Assembly: GCF_022458985.1 (NCBI RefSeq)
Contig: NC_061771.1
Span: 12,687,001-12,751,000 of the forward strand
Length of the DNA stretch: 64,000 bases
Direction of reading: 5' to 3'
Source: Mugil cephalus
Taxonomy: Eukaryota > Chordata > Actinopteri > Mugiliformes > Mugilidae
The translations under genes were made by a program, and so were the position numbers. Position 1 is the first letter of the stretch. Each line of letters opens with the position of its first letter. Under the pieces are notes generated by a model. That model was not told the DNA's origin and ran no database searches. It saw only the letters and a list, made by a program, of their open reading frames with translations. This document shows positions 25,261 through 35,806 of this stretch, piece by piece.

Positions 25261-26340
25261 ACTTAACTGGAAATACTGAGCTGAGTGCGGGTACAGAGAA
25301 ACACATTTTATTTTTATTTATGAATTATTAACTTGTAGCTAATATGAATTAACGCACATGCTAATACTTGCGATAAACATTTTAGTTTACAAATATTATA
25401 TAAATGGAATTAATGGAAGAATTTACAAGAAAAACTCTTTATTGCCACAAACACACCTTCTTAACTGTGAAGCATCAAGCATCACACTGTTAAGGCTTCT
25501 CTGCAGCAGGTTCCAGACAGCGAGTAAGGTAGTGGGCAAAATGGACGGAGCACAAATATAGGGGAATCCTACATATATATATATATACACACACACACAT
25601 ATATATATATACATACATATGGAGAAAATATATGGAGAACTACAGCTTGGGAGAAGATTTATTTTCAGTCACAGACACTTACCTGAAGCGGCACAATCTA
25701 CACAGACTTGATTTATAGACCATGGTGGAGCGGCTGAGTCAAAGCCCAGACCTCAGTCCATTAGAGAATGTGTGACTTGACTTCAAAAGGTAAGTTCATG
25801 CCGTATCTCTGTTTTTACAAAGAAGGAAGAACTAAACAACTTTTACAAATCTGTTCTCAGTTTGACAGAAAAGAGTTTTTGTTCATTTTTCTCTAAAAAA
25901 AACAAATACATATAAGTAATAAAAATAGTCAAAAACTGAAAACTTTTTAGAGGTCACATTTCTAGTTTGATTCTAAATCGGAGCAGTAGTGTTATCTTCA
26001 TTTGACACTTTTTAATCACATGTTAATAGCAAATATGTAGTTTATCTCCATCCAAAGACTGTACACGTTGTAGGTATCTAATGGTTTTCTTGATGGTGAA
26101 TAGTGATGCTAAACTGGCCTATGTGTGATGAGCATATCATTAGTTATAAGCCAGTAATTAAATATATATTTACAAAAACAAACTGTATTCACAACAAATG
26201 AAGACATTATCATAATTATGATTTACCAGCTATTAATTACTAAGAATACAATTATAATAATAAAAATAAAGTGCTTTTCGGCAACTTCTTACGGAAACGT
26301 GTAATACTTTTTCATTTATGATGTAAACTTTAACAAAATA
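25261..26340. other. mllt6-cisd3 spacer with a transposon fragment
   Basis: AT-rich spacer with no gene. It holds an AT/AC microsatellite at 25571-25620 and, just after it, a Tc1-like fragment listed separately. The remainder has no recognisable coding or repeat structure. Confidence 0.5.
25640..25800 (+). mobile_element. Tc1-like fragment (family C)
   Basis: The stretch beginning 'cttgggagaagatttatttt' and running to 'gagtcaaagcccagacctca' is the part of a Tc1-like transposase gene around the second catalytic acidic residue (RRFIF... and ...SQSPDL). Frame breaks show it is dead. A different part of the same family lies at 63385-63680. Confidence 0.6.
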
Positions 26341-26606
26341 CAGGAAGTATATTGCTGCCATGGAAACATATCAACCCCAGTTCAGTTCCATATTTGTTTT
26401 TTTTGTTGTTGTTTGTTTTGCTTGCTACGCATTATCTTATAATTACAAGAATAATATCAGCCACGATCAGAAATGAAAGTGTGCAACGGGACCGTATAGA
26501 CACGATTGTTAAATGCTTTGTTAAATCTGCCTTCTTAAATATTCAAAATGTAAACAAATGAAACAGGTTGTCATGTGTCCATGGCAACGCTGAAGACTAC
26601 TTCCTG
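26341..26606. mobile_element. Small foldback MITE upstream of cisd3 copy 1
   Basis: The left end CAGGAAGTATATTGCTGCCA is mirrored at the right by sequence ending GACTACTTCCTG, with CCATGG inside both arms. The element is 266 bases, AT-rich and without coding capacity. No clear target duplication was found. Confidence 0.5.
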
Positions 26607-27019
26607 TTTCTTGCTAAACTTTACGTCTGTCCCCACAAGTTACGTTTGTTCTGCTTAACGTGACATTCTGAGGTTTTTGAGGTGTTTTATCGCCACTTGG
26701 CGACCTGTTTATTGGGTATTTTATTTCATTTTATTTTTATTTTAGACTTTATTTTAGACTTTATTTTAGTTTTTCGAATTCATTGCGCTTCCGTAGTGCT
26801 TAATCAGTTGGTGCAGCTTTTTGATTTAAATAAATGAATGAGTGTAACAAGTGTTTATTGCAATAATGATACTGAAAGTATGACATCAGCTTGTATAAAC
26901 TGACTGCCAACATTTGCATAGAAAACGATCTGGCAGCCCTAAAATGTCTACCTATAAACGATGACATAATTCAGGGGTCACCTGTTATTTCTTCGTATAT
27001 TTCAGTGGATTAAAAATCT

Positions 27020-27244
27020 GTGTGTGTGAGGTACGAGGAAGAGGAGGAGCGGTGCGTCAAAAGGAGGGACCACAGCTGGAAGCGCCAATCAGCGTCACCT
27101 TCGCAGCCATGTTGTAACTCTTCATTGTCTGGAGTTCGTTCAAGTTTTGTGCAGCAGCTGCTAGCGTGCCAAAAAGGAGAAGAATAAGAAGAAAAAAAAC
27201 ACACATTGTCCAGACTTGATCCAGGTGGTGAGCTGAGCTGTAGG
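27020..27244 (+). promoter_or_regulatory. Probable promoter and 5' UTR of the first cisd3 gene
   Basis: A CCAAT box lies at 27085-27089 inside a GC-richer patch, about 155 bases before the start codon. No TATA box is seen. The stretch immediately upstream (26607-27019) is AT-rich spacer. The transcription start is not resolvable. Confidence 0.45.
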
Positions 27245-30200
27245 ATGAATACAGCCGGCTTCATAGCTGCAGTCCGCAGAGGATGCACGCAGACCTTTAA
27301 ACGACCCCCGCTCCTCCTCCTGCCTGTTTCCTCTGTCCGGGTGAGTTTGTCTCCCTGCTGCCTCTCTTACTTTCTCTATCCTTTACTGTGAAGTGCTTCT
27401 TTTACCGCTCTTCTTCGTGCATTTCACTGTGTTTAAAAGTGCTGTGTCATAATCAGACAGGTGTAGTGAATCCTGCCACCCTTTATGTCTTTGTTATAGT
27501 TCAAACTAAATACCTGGCACACCCTATCATTCACCTTTAGCACAGATGTGTTACCTGTAGGACACGTGAAAGCATGAATTACATACACCCAGAAGTCTGT
27601 GTGAGATCACTGGTAACTGTTATTTTTAAATATAGCATACCTTCATTATCGGCTGGGTGATATACAATATTTAAGGGTCAACACTCATGTTACGCATGCT
27701 GCATTTTCTGTGACATGCTCAGTTATATCAACCTTTACTGCTAAGTGTAGGTTTAGGTAGAAGATTTTCTTTGTTTTTTTATAGAGACAAGAGTTGACTG
27801 GTAAACGGCAACATTTTCTGCGCCAGTTAGACAGTGAACACAGGTCTTTCACTCCATTTAACACTGGTGTTCCTCATGGCTGTGTACTGGGCCCACTCCT
27901 GTATTCAGTAGTGTGCTCGGTTGGTGTTTCATGTGCACAATATAGATGAGATCTTTAAAAAACGGGGACGACACCACAGTAATGATGTTGTTCTGCATGA
28001 CTGCATAACCAATATAAGGTTAATAACAATGACTCTCTACAAAGAGGTGTATTACATCCCAAGGAAGAGTCCAGAGGATGGGGGTAGTAACGAGATACAA
28101 AAATAAATAAATAAATAAACCAGGAAAAAGAAAGAGAGGAGAACTAAATGCCAAAATCAAGGAATTTACAAAATACAGAATCTGAAAAAAAAGTAACTCA
28201 AAGCAAACCTTCCACCTGCCTGGAGCTGATAACACTATCACACACACTAGGGAGGTTTCTGAAAAACTATCACTGGTCACATACAGGTAGGTAGGTTGGT
28301 TGGTTGGTTGGTGGGTGACTGGCCAAGACCGCTACTCCTCATTAGCTTTTATCCTACCCAAGGCCTTGATAGTGAGTAATTTCACCTGTAGACACTTGCA
28401 GGAGGTGAGGGGAGGGGGAATGGTGCAGCCTGGAGATAGAGGGGGAGAAAACACAAAAACACATACACAAGGCCCAGAGGTTGTAACAAGGTGGTTCAGC
28501 AATTGTCGAGCTGGTGCTCAGACAATAACTTATCTCTTAACACTAGTCAAACCAAAACACTGATGAACAATGGCTCCACCGTTAGTACTGCAGCATGGGA
28601 CCTGTTCAGACCTGACACTAACAATCCTTTCTGGGTGTTTTCACACCTCTACTTAAACCTGTCCAGATGTAATCCAACATTCAGGGTGGATGTGAATACC
28701 AATTCTTTTTCTGTATCTCACCAATATACAATAGAAATTTAGGGCTTTGTGTCACATGTCATGATATGTTTTGTCCTCCAGGTTCAGTGCTGTTTGCAGT
28801 CCACAGAGGCTGTGTCTGCTGCCCGAGTGCCGTACATGGTGAAGGTGTCTGCTGGAAAGCGCTACGCCTGGTGTGCTTGTGGTCATAGCAAGAAGCAGGT
28901 GGGTATGTGTGCTGTGGTGGGACTCAGGTTTCAGGGACACCTGGAGGAAAAGTTAATGCAGGATGCTAGTCATCCTCAGTCTCGGCTCATTTACTGCTGT
29001 TAACAGCAAAAGAGCCCCTTATTCAGAGGAAGCGTTCTAGTGAAAACTTTCGCAGATTGATGTGTTAAAGTCACTGCATTTATATTAATTCTTCAACCCG
29101 ATCAATCATTGTGATCACAGATTGTAACTTAAACACTTTGCATAGGCACTTAATAAAATGATCAGATCAGATGTACATGTATGTGTATATGCCTCACCAT
29201 AGATCTGAATAATTCCTTACAAGCCTTTTGCTTTTTAATTGCTTCTCAATCCAAATAATTCAGTGACATACACAATTCATATGCATTTTGGCGGCATTTA
29301 CTGTACCACTTAAAAGCTTTTGTGCCCTTCAGAATTTTCTACATGTCAGCATAAGAACTCAAAACATCAGCCGATTTTCACACCAGTCCTGAAAGAGAAC
29401 CAGTTCAAACAAATGAAACAGAAACATAATGCTTGTGCATTTTTTTATTCAAGAATATGAATCATTTGTACATTTGTGTGAGGTGCAAAAGTAAGTAGAC
29501 AATTATCAATTATCGTCAGTATCAGGTACAGGCTAAGTAACATCCACACTAATGCCAGGTCCTAAAGTTTCCCAGCAGAACATTGTATTGTTAAAATATG
29601 GTCAATGTTATTGATGTCACCTGTCAGTGGTTTTAATGTTGTGGCTGATCGGTGTATATACATATTAGCATGTACACATATATACCTATAATTGTACGCC
29701 TACATATACTCAACCTATAAACACAAACACATAGAACCACTTCTGAGATGTTGGTGTGTTTCCTCACATGAACTGCTTCCATCAGGTTCTTCCGTAACAT
29801 TTCAAGGTCAAGACCTTGACTCTTGGACAGATGTACTGAAGTTTCCTTTTAAAGTTTGCTGGTATAATTCAGAATGCATTGCCCCATCAATGATACCATG
29901 CTGTCTTGGCCCAGATGCAATGAAACAGGCCCAAACAAGGACTTTACCACCCAAATGTTTCACAGACGGGATGTGGCTCTGATTCTGGAATGCAGTGTTT
30001 ATTTGTCTCCAAACACAACAGCCCTCATTTAAACCAAACCGTTCTACTTTGGTCTCATCTGTTTTCTTACTTTGCTTGTGTTTTGTCTATTTGCATGTGT
30101 TTTCTTATGTGCAGTGCGTCAAGCTCCGTCAGCCACTGTAAGAATAGGATTTTGCATGCATGCTCCTGATTTTAGGACCATAAAGAGTGATTCTAAATAA

Positions 30201-30524
30201 TTTGATAACAGATATTAAGACTGCAAAGTCATAGAGCTACAAATTCCACATCATTCTGGCAATAGACATGAAAAACGAATGTGCCTGTAAAGAAAAAATT
30301 TTTAACTATGTATTCATTCTTTGTCTCTCCGACAGCCTTACTGCGATGGAGCTCACAAGACGAAGGCGCCGAGCATCTCTCCTCTACGCTTCACCCCCGA
30401 AAAAGATGGGCGGGTGTTGCTATGCGCCTGCAAACAAACCAAAAACGGCCCATATTGCGACGGCTCCCATATTAAGGTCATCGTCCGGGATGTGGTGAAG
30501 TCGATAAAAGGGATCTTTAAATGA
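27245..30524 (+). CDS. cisd3: cisd3-like CDGSH iron-sulfur protein, tandem copy 1, complete
   Basis: Coding exons 27245-27340, 28782-28898 and 30336-30524 join in phase 0 with GT-AG borders to give 133 residues (human CISD3 is 127). The protein holds two CDGSH motifs of the form CxCx2(S/T)x3PxCDGxH. The first uses C63, C65, C74 and H78 (CACGHSKKQPYCDGAH) and is split exactly by the second intron. The second uses C101, C103, C112 and H116 (CACKQTKNGPYCDGSH). Each motif is expected to hold one 2Fe-2S cluster. CISD3 (MiNT) is a monomeric mitochondrial matrix protein. The first 20 residues lack acidic residues and carry several Arg/Lys, as expected of a targeting peptide. Intron 1 holds a LINE fossil and intron 2 holds Tc1 fossils. 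Attenuated polyadenylation signals ATTAAA lie at 30569 and 30579. Confidence 0.93.
27830..28580 (+). mobile_element. Decayed LINE reverse-transcriptase fragment in cisd3 copy 1 intron 1
   Basis: A first piece translates as NTGVPHGCVLGPLLYS, the conserved reverse-transcriptase block found in CR1/L2/Rex1-type LINEs. A little further on is a NGDDTTV-like stretch, a decayed form of the F/YxDD active site. A second piece near 28490-28570 reads QQLSSWCSDNNLSLNTSQTK, the segment that follows the active site in the same elements. Stops and frame changes lie between. The exact clade is not resolved. Confidence 0.65.
29300..30090 (+). mobile_element. Tc1-like fossil (family B) with a nested family A fragment, cisd3 copy 1 intron 2
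   Basis: The left part (29300-29500) carries terminal sequence such as 'cagaattttctacatgtcagc' and 'gattttcacaccagtcctg'. The right part (about 29735-30085) carries the reverse complement of transposase sequence ('cttggcccagatgcaatga', 'ccacccaaatgtttcacag'). Between them, 29530-29658 is a fragment of another Tc1-like family ending GTGGCTGATCGGTGTATA. All frames are broken. Confidence 0.65.
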
Positions 30525-31539
30525 ATGAAATGTTTTTGTCTGTGTAACGCACATTCTTATAAAAATGCATTAAAATACATTAAAACATTGTTGTGTCCTG
30601 GGCCGCATCTTCAAAACATCCAAGGACTGAGATCAGTCCTAAAAAGGATGGAGATATTAATGATGTGGCGTGTCCATCCAAACGTCCTCAAACGTTTTCT
30701 TTTTCATAATTTTTATGTATGTATTTTTATTTTATGTATCTCATCCATAAGAGCTGTGTGTGAGCAACAATGTTTTAATTAATTATTTTTGAAAGCATAG
30801 TTTGGGGCATTTTAGAAATGGTGATGCTGCTCAGAATTATAAATCAAATGGGAAAAAAAAAAAAATTTTAAAGCACAAATGGACAGGTATAAGTGATTTT
30901 ATGGCCATTACTGCATCATCCTTTAAATTTAGTGTATCAACATCTGATGTTTAGTTTTGTCATTTGCAAAATACACGAGTAAAAACGAATGCATTTTAAT
31001 ATAACAGTTGTGCACTAATTCTCCCTTCATGACTCTGCATTCAGTAAAATCTTATGAAACTAGCACTGTTAAAATGGAACTGTATTAAACACTATTAGTG
31101 GGAACTCATGCTGAATGCCCTAACCTCCATGAAGATACGAATTAGTGCAGGACTTTCACATTAGAATGCATTCACGAGTGTACCTGATGAACTGACAAGC
31201 AATTATATATCACATGTAAATACTATATATACAGTATAAGTTATTTGAGTCTATACAGTGTTTTCAATAAAACATAAATGTTTTCCCACGTACTGTGTGA
31301 ACAGTGTGATTTAATAAACATCCAAATGTCCATGAAGAGATTGTTTCTGTGCATTGGAACAAAAAATCACAGTTGTATTAGGTGGCATAATTTCGTTTTA
31401 GTGTGTCTGTTTGCTTGATTTAAAGTAATGAAATGATTGTTTATTGTTTTATATATTCACTCGTGTATTTTATCGATCTGTCACATTTTGTAACCCTAAT
31501 CACTGTCAAGTTTCTGAAGTCAAATCAGTTCAGTGCTGT
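30525..31539. other. Spacer between the two cisd3 genes
   Basis: About 1 kb of AT-rich sequence between the copy 1 stop and the copy 2 promoter. It holds the copy 1 3' UTR, an A-run at 30852-30865, and a foldback MITE copy at about 30985-31215 (listed separately). No third cisd3-like exon is visible. Confidence 0.6.
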
Positions 31540-31816
31540 TGACCGACTTCCGCCTCCTGATTGGCTCGGCTGCAAACACGTGACTCGATGGGAGGTACTT
31601 TCGTCAATCACGTGGGTCAGTTGTCAGGAAGTAAATCTTTATTTCTCTGAGTTTTTTTTTTTTAATTTATTTAGTCTAGTTTGACCTTTTCCCATTTTCT
31701 TTCTTTAACCTTTTCGTGATTCGGACTTTTGTTTCTTCTCGCTTAATTTATTGTTGCGTCATTTTCGCGCGACTGTAGCAGCAGCAGTTGTTCCTAAGCT
31801 AGCGGTCAGTGGAAGC
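31540..31816 (+). promoter_or_regulatory. Probable promoter of the second cisd3 gene
   Basis: A compact cluster of promoter motifs precedes the start codon: an ETS-like ACTTCCG at 31546-31552, an inverted CCAAT box (ATTGG) at 31560-31564, and two CACGTG E-boxes at 31577-31582 and 31609-31614, separated by 32 bases start to start. Paired CACGTG sites are typical binding sites for USF, MYC/MAX or TFE factors. No TATA box is seen. The function is inferred from motif content only. Confidence 0.55.
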
Positions 31817-34165
31817 ATGAACACCTTGGTGAGCAAGTTTGACCATAAATGGATCAGTTTAACCTTACGACAACCTTGGATGCCATCTATATCAGCTTCC
31901 AAGGTATGTCTTTGTGTATATATGACGTTGTACTCCTAAAATGACTAATTATATATCATTGCATTTTAGCTAAATATTTTCCTGACACAAAAACACAATG
32001 ACATTCGTTGAAAACGAATGTCATTGTGTGGATCTACATTATGTACCTGACTCGTAATTATTTAGATTAAAATGAAAGTGCAGAAGTTACATCTACAAGA
32101 GAAGATCAGCAAGGCAGCGCCACCTAGCGTTTAAAGCTCCTGTGCGACCACACACAAGACAGCTGTCAGTCAACTTGATCAGATCTGTCCTCGGGACTGT
32201 CTGGGCTTCATTGACATCGTTCATCAGGTAGACCTCTGAGGCTGTGCTGGAACCAAGACATAAATAGCGGATCTTTTAAGTCCTGCAAGTTGTCGAGAAC
32301 ATCCCATGGATACTGCTGTTTTCTTTTCTTCTTCTCATAGTCCAGGCAACCTTCTTCCATTGCTCTGTGGTCTCGTTCCGATGCTCATGTGTTCATTGTA
32401 GGAGCTTTTAGAAGTGGACAGGGGTCACCATGGATGCCCTGACTGGTCTGTGGCTACACAGCCCCGAAACAAACCGTGACAAACTAAGTGTTCTGACTCC
32501 TTTCTGTCAGAACCAGCTTGAATTGTTTCACCAGTTTGAGCTACGATAATTCCTCTGATGGATCCGACCACACTGATCAACCTCCACTCCCAACGTCCAT
32601 CAGTGAGCCTCAGCTGTCCATAACCCTGCAGCCATTTCACCTGGTTTTCTTCCTTTGATTAGTTTTGATGGATGTCAACTACTGCAGACCAGGAACATCC
32701 GGCAAGAGCTGCAGTTTTGTAGATTCTCTGACCCTGTCGTCTAACCGTCACAATCTGGTCCTTGACAGTGCTGCTCAAATGCATTTTTCCTACTTATGCC
32801 TAATGTATCCCACCCATAGACAGGTGCAAGATGACCAGATAATCTGTGTTTTCCACTTTTTATAACGTTATAGCTGATCAGCATATATCCCGTTGATGCT
32901 GCATCATAAAAGTTTTTCCACAGCAGACATTCCGACTTCTCATATAAGTTAAAACATGTTTGTATAAATCACAGCTCAGTTCCATCCAAGTGTCCCTTCA
33001 TTCCCTGCTATGACAAGTCAAAATGTCGGCTGTGGAAAAAGAGAGCCAATGTGCACACTTTTCCCGTTGTGAGATCTTAAATATATCTGCTGTGAAAAGG
33101 TCTATGGGAATCCTAAAGATGCAGTTCAACAAGTTCAGCAGTACTGAGATGTCAGTCAAGCACAAACAGACCTGGGAATAACAGCAAACATTTCTGAAGC
33201 TGTACAGTGTGTGCGGAGGAGCTTCAAACACAAACGTTATCAGTGAAGGAAATGATTTTGATGGATGTCTGTCCTGTGTAGTTGCTGCAAAATCAAGAAT
33301 GCAGCCAACGTCATCACAAAAAGGTGTGGCACTGTCTGCAGGTCCGACTGTCCACACTTCCTCCAGAGCCTGTCATCCCGTCTAAGAAGCCTTTCAAGGT
33401 GGACGTCGTTGGCGGAAAGCGTTACTCGTGGTGCAGCTGTGGACACAGCAAAAAACAGGTGAAAAAAAACAAACAGACACTACTCTTTGTCTGAACAAGG
33501 TTCCCGTTCTTATATTTATATATTTTGGTACATACTGATACAGATTTAGTTCAGCCAAGTGAGTTCCAACCGTACATTTTTTCCTGAACGTACATGGCAC
33601 TGCCTCCACATCTCTCAACTTGTAATCATAAAGAAGAGTCCATATTTTTTGATGTTGTCTTGGAACAGCTGTAAGTATATAAAAGAATATATAAGACAAA
33701 TTTAAGAACATATAAAACAGCATAAGATTATATGTAAGGCAGTATAGGGAAATATTGTATAATAATACGGTTTCTGTGACGTAGTGACAGCTCTGAATCT
33801 CAAATCCATTATTCTGAGAAAGACGACAACTTGTTTGCTGCAAAATGGTTTGTATTAAAGGAGACACTCTTCACTCCTCTTGACAACTGTAGACATTACC
33901 GCTCCTCCACCCACCAGCGGTGCTGGTGGCAGGTTTCAGGACTTCTCCGGGTGTTTATTCTCACGTCTTTATCTTTCAGCCTTTCTGTGACGGATCCCAC
34001 AAAACCAGAGCCCCTGGCCTGTCTCCTCTACGCTTCGTCCCGGAAAAAGACTCCACGGTTTTCCTGTGCGGCTGCAAGTACACCAACAGCCCGCCGTACT
34101 GTGACGGCACGCACAAGCAGGAGTTCATCGCGTCTGCGCCACTGCACGAACAAACGGAGGCTTAG
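31817..34165 (+). CDS. cisd3-like CDGSH iron-sulfur protein, tandem copy 2, complete
   Basis: Coding exons 31817-31903, 33342-33458 and 33980-34165 join in phase 0 to give 129 residues. Exon 2 has exactly the same length (117 bases) and phase as in the neighbouring copy. Both CDGSH motifs are intact: C60, C62, C71, H75 (CSCGHSKKQPFCDGSH) and C98, C100, C109, H113 (CGCKYTNSPPYCDGTH). The C-terminal halves of the two copies align closely, while the first exons differ. The N-terminus includes acidic residues and is a weaker mitochondrial signal than in copy 1. The gene is a tandem duplicate of cisd3 with no sign of decay. Intron 1 carries a perfect inverted repeat and a Tc1 fossil. Which copy is closest to the single human gene cannot be decided here, so no symbol is given. 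Confidence 0.9.
31993..32029. repeat. Perfect 17-bp inverted repeat with 3-base loop
   Basis: ACACAATGACATTCGTT (31993-32009), a three-base spacer GAA, then AACGAATGTCATTGTGT (32013-32029). It lies 90 bases into intron 1 of the second cisd3 gene. In RNA it would form a 17-bp stem. It could be a transposon footprint, a small RNA precursor-like hairpin or a chance palindrome. Confidence 0.95.
32240..32886 (-). mobile_element. Tc1-like fossil (family A) with internal deletions, cisd3 copy 2 intron 1
   Basis: Contains 'ggatcttttaagtcctgcaag', 'accttcttccattgctctg', 'ctgcagaccaggaacatcc' and 'agagctgcagttttgtagat', all parts of the family A transposon in reverse orientation, and ends near 'ttatagctgatcagcatata', a degenerate terminus. 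Internal segments are missing and no frame is open. Confidence 0.65.
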
Positions 34166-34950
34166 ACGAGGAGGCTGGCGGAGGAAGGGACGACGTCGAT
34201 GTGAGAATTAATCTGCTGCTGCGTGAGAACGAGGCAGAAAAACAAAAACAAAAAAAAAAAAGTCTGATACGTTTCAATCTCACTTGCACAGACATTTCTT
34301 CAACGTGACCAGAGTGTATGATCAGATATATGTGTTAACATAGAACATAGACAATCCAGTCTGCTGGAAATATAACATCTCTCCTGAAGCACTGAAGGAG
34401 GCGTTTCCACCTTTTCAACGCTGCCGCCCGCATGGACCCTGCCTTCGCTGTTTGAACTGTAGCTTGTTGGGACTAGACACTAGATGTGCAACACCCAGAG
34501 ACATTCCTATTTAAACACCAACTCAGCACCAGTCTGTCAGAACTGAGAAGCTACTTGGATGAAATGCGTGTAAGATATATATATAAATCCACTTACCCTT
34601 GTTTCAGCTTGTTTTGTTTAATTCACTATGACCTGGATACTGGGAACCTTCACAGACGCTTGGTTTATCTAACTGGTTATTTGTGTCCCTCCCGTAAGCT
34701 TGTCACCTGATGTTTAACCCACATTTTCCCCTATTGAACAGATTATCAAAGGTTTATACCACTCCTCTTAATCTGATTGAAGATTACTTCGGATCAGCTC
34801 AGTCTATTCTGCTTTAGGAGGTTACACGCATACAAGACATGGGACATCACTGTAGAAAAGGCTGCAGTGATTTGGCTGAATCCTCTGTATCAAAACTGCA
34901 AATGGAAGTCGTTGCGAATCACAAACGTGAGGCTGGGGTCATAATGTAAA
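34166..34950. other. 3' end of cisd3 copy 2 and convergent spacer
   Basis: The second cisd3 gene and pcgf2 converge here. The stretch holds an A-run at 34250-34261 and a copy of the dispersed GGATGAAA-containing repeat at about 34480-34720. I see no canonical AATAAA for the + strand transcript before 34950, so its 3' end is unresolved. Confidence 0.5.
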
Positions 34951-35352
34951 CAGAACATTTTATTGACCTAAAACATGCACATATGGTTGATTTAAAAAAA
35001 AAAACAACAAAACAAAACAAAACAAAAAAAAAGTGTCATTGTTTGCTCAAAAGAAACAAAAGGAATGTTGAAATTTATGGAACTACAACATACACGGCCA
35101 AATATTCAACTCCCTTTTGATTTCTTCCTTCCGCCGCCCAGACGGAGCAGGTCTGCTGGCGGGCGGGCGAGCGCGGTAGTGCTTTGAATTCTGTGAATAG
35201 AAACTTTTCTCCTGGCGGAAAATACTCGTCGGTTTGTGTGATGAGACCTCAACAAAGTGCATCTTTAACAGTTGTCAGTAATGTACATGTTTCCTGATGA
35301 GCTGCTCATACTGGACACCTACACAGCGGTTATTAACATGACGGTCTGAAGG

Positions 35353-35388
<36 letters not shown>

Positions 35389-35806
35389 CTGCCTTTACAT
35401 CCAACTTGGGCATTGACACCGCGATGCCTCTCCTCTCCCGTTTTTTTTTTTCCTCTCTCTCCTTCTGGAAGCCAAATCGTCGTGTTGTGGAAATGAAACG
35501 GACCCACTGCATATACAATACAAAACGATTACAATATCTTGTATAAAAGATAAGTTTATACATATGTATGCACACATGCTCACATTTGATACATACTGTA
35601 CAGTTTGTATGTGTGCACTGTTCTAGTCTAACACACACAAACACACACGCGCACATACATACAAGTGTCTATTTGGCTGCACTCTTCAGTCGCTCCTGCT
35701 GAAAGAAAACGGTCCTCCGCCTCCCGTCCCCAGCTCTTCCTGCTTCATGGAAAGAAATGAGGGAGCAATTCGAACACTGTCCTCCCCTCCACTCCCTCCG
35801 CACGCG
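34951..35806 (-). other. pcgf2 3' UTR
   Basis: On the - strand the pcgf2 stop codon is followed by about 850 bases without coding potential, ending at an AATAAA (TTTATT on the + strand, 34959-34964). The stretch includes a homopolymer run at 35357-35384 and a CA-rich microsatellite at about 35628-35660. The end is inferred from the signal. Confidence 0.5.

Noticed and set aside
33394-33867. 157-codon minus-strand frame overlapping cisd3 copy 2 exon 2
   Set aside because: It is antisense to a secure exon and continues into AT-rich intron; no domain.
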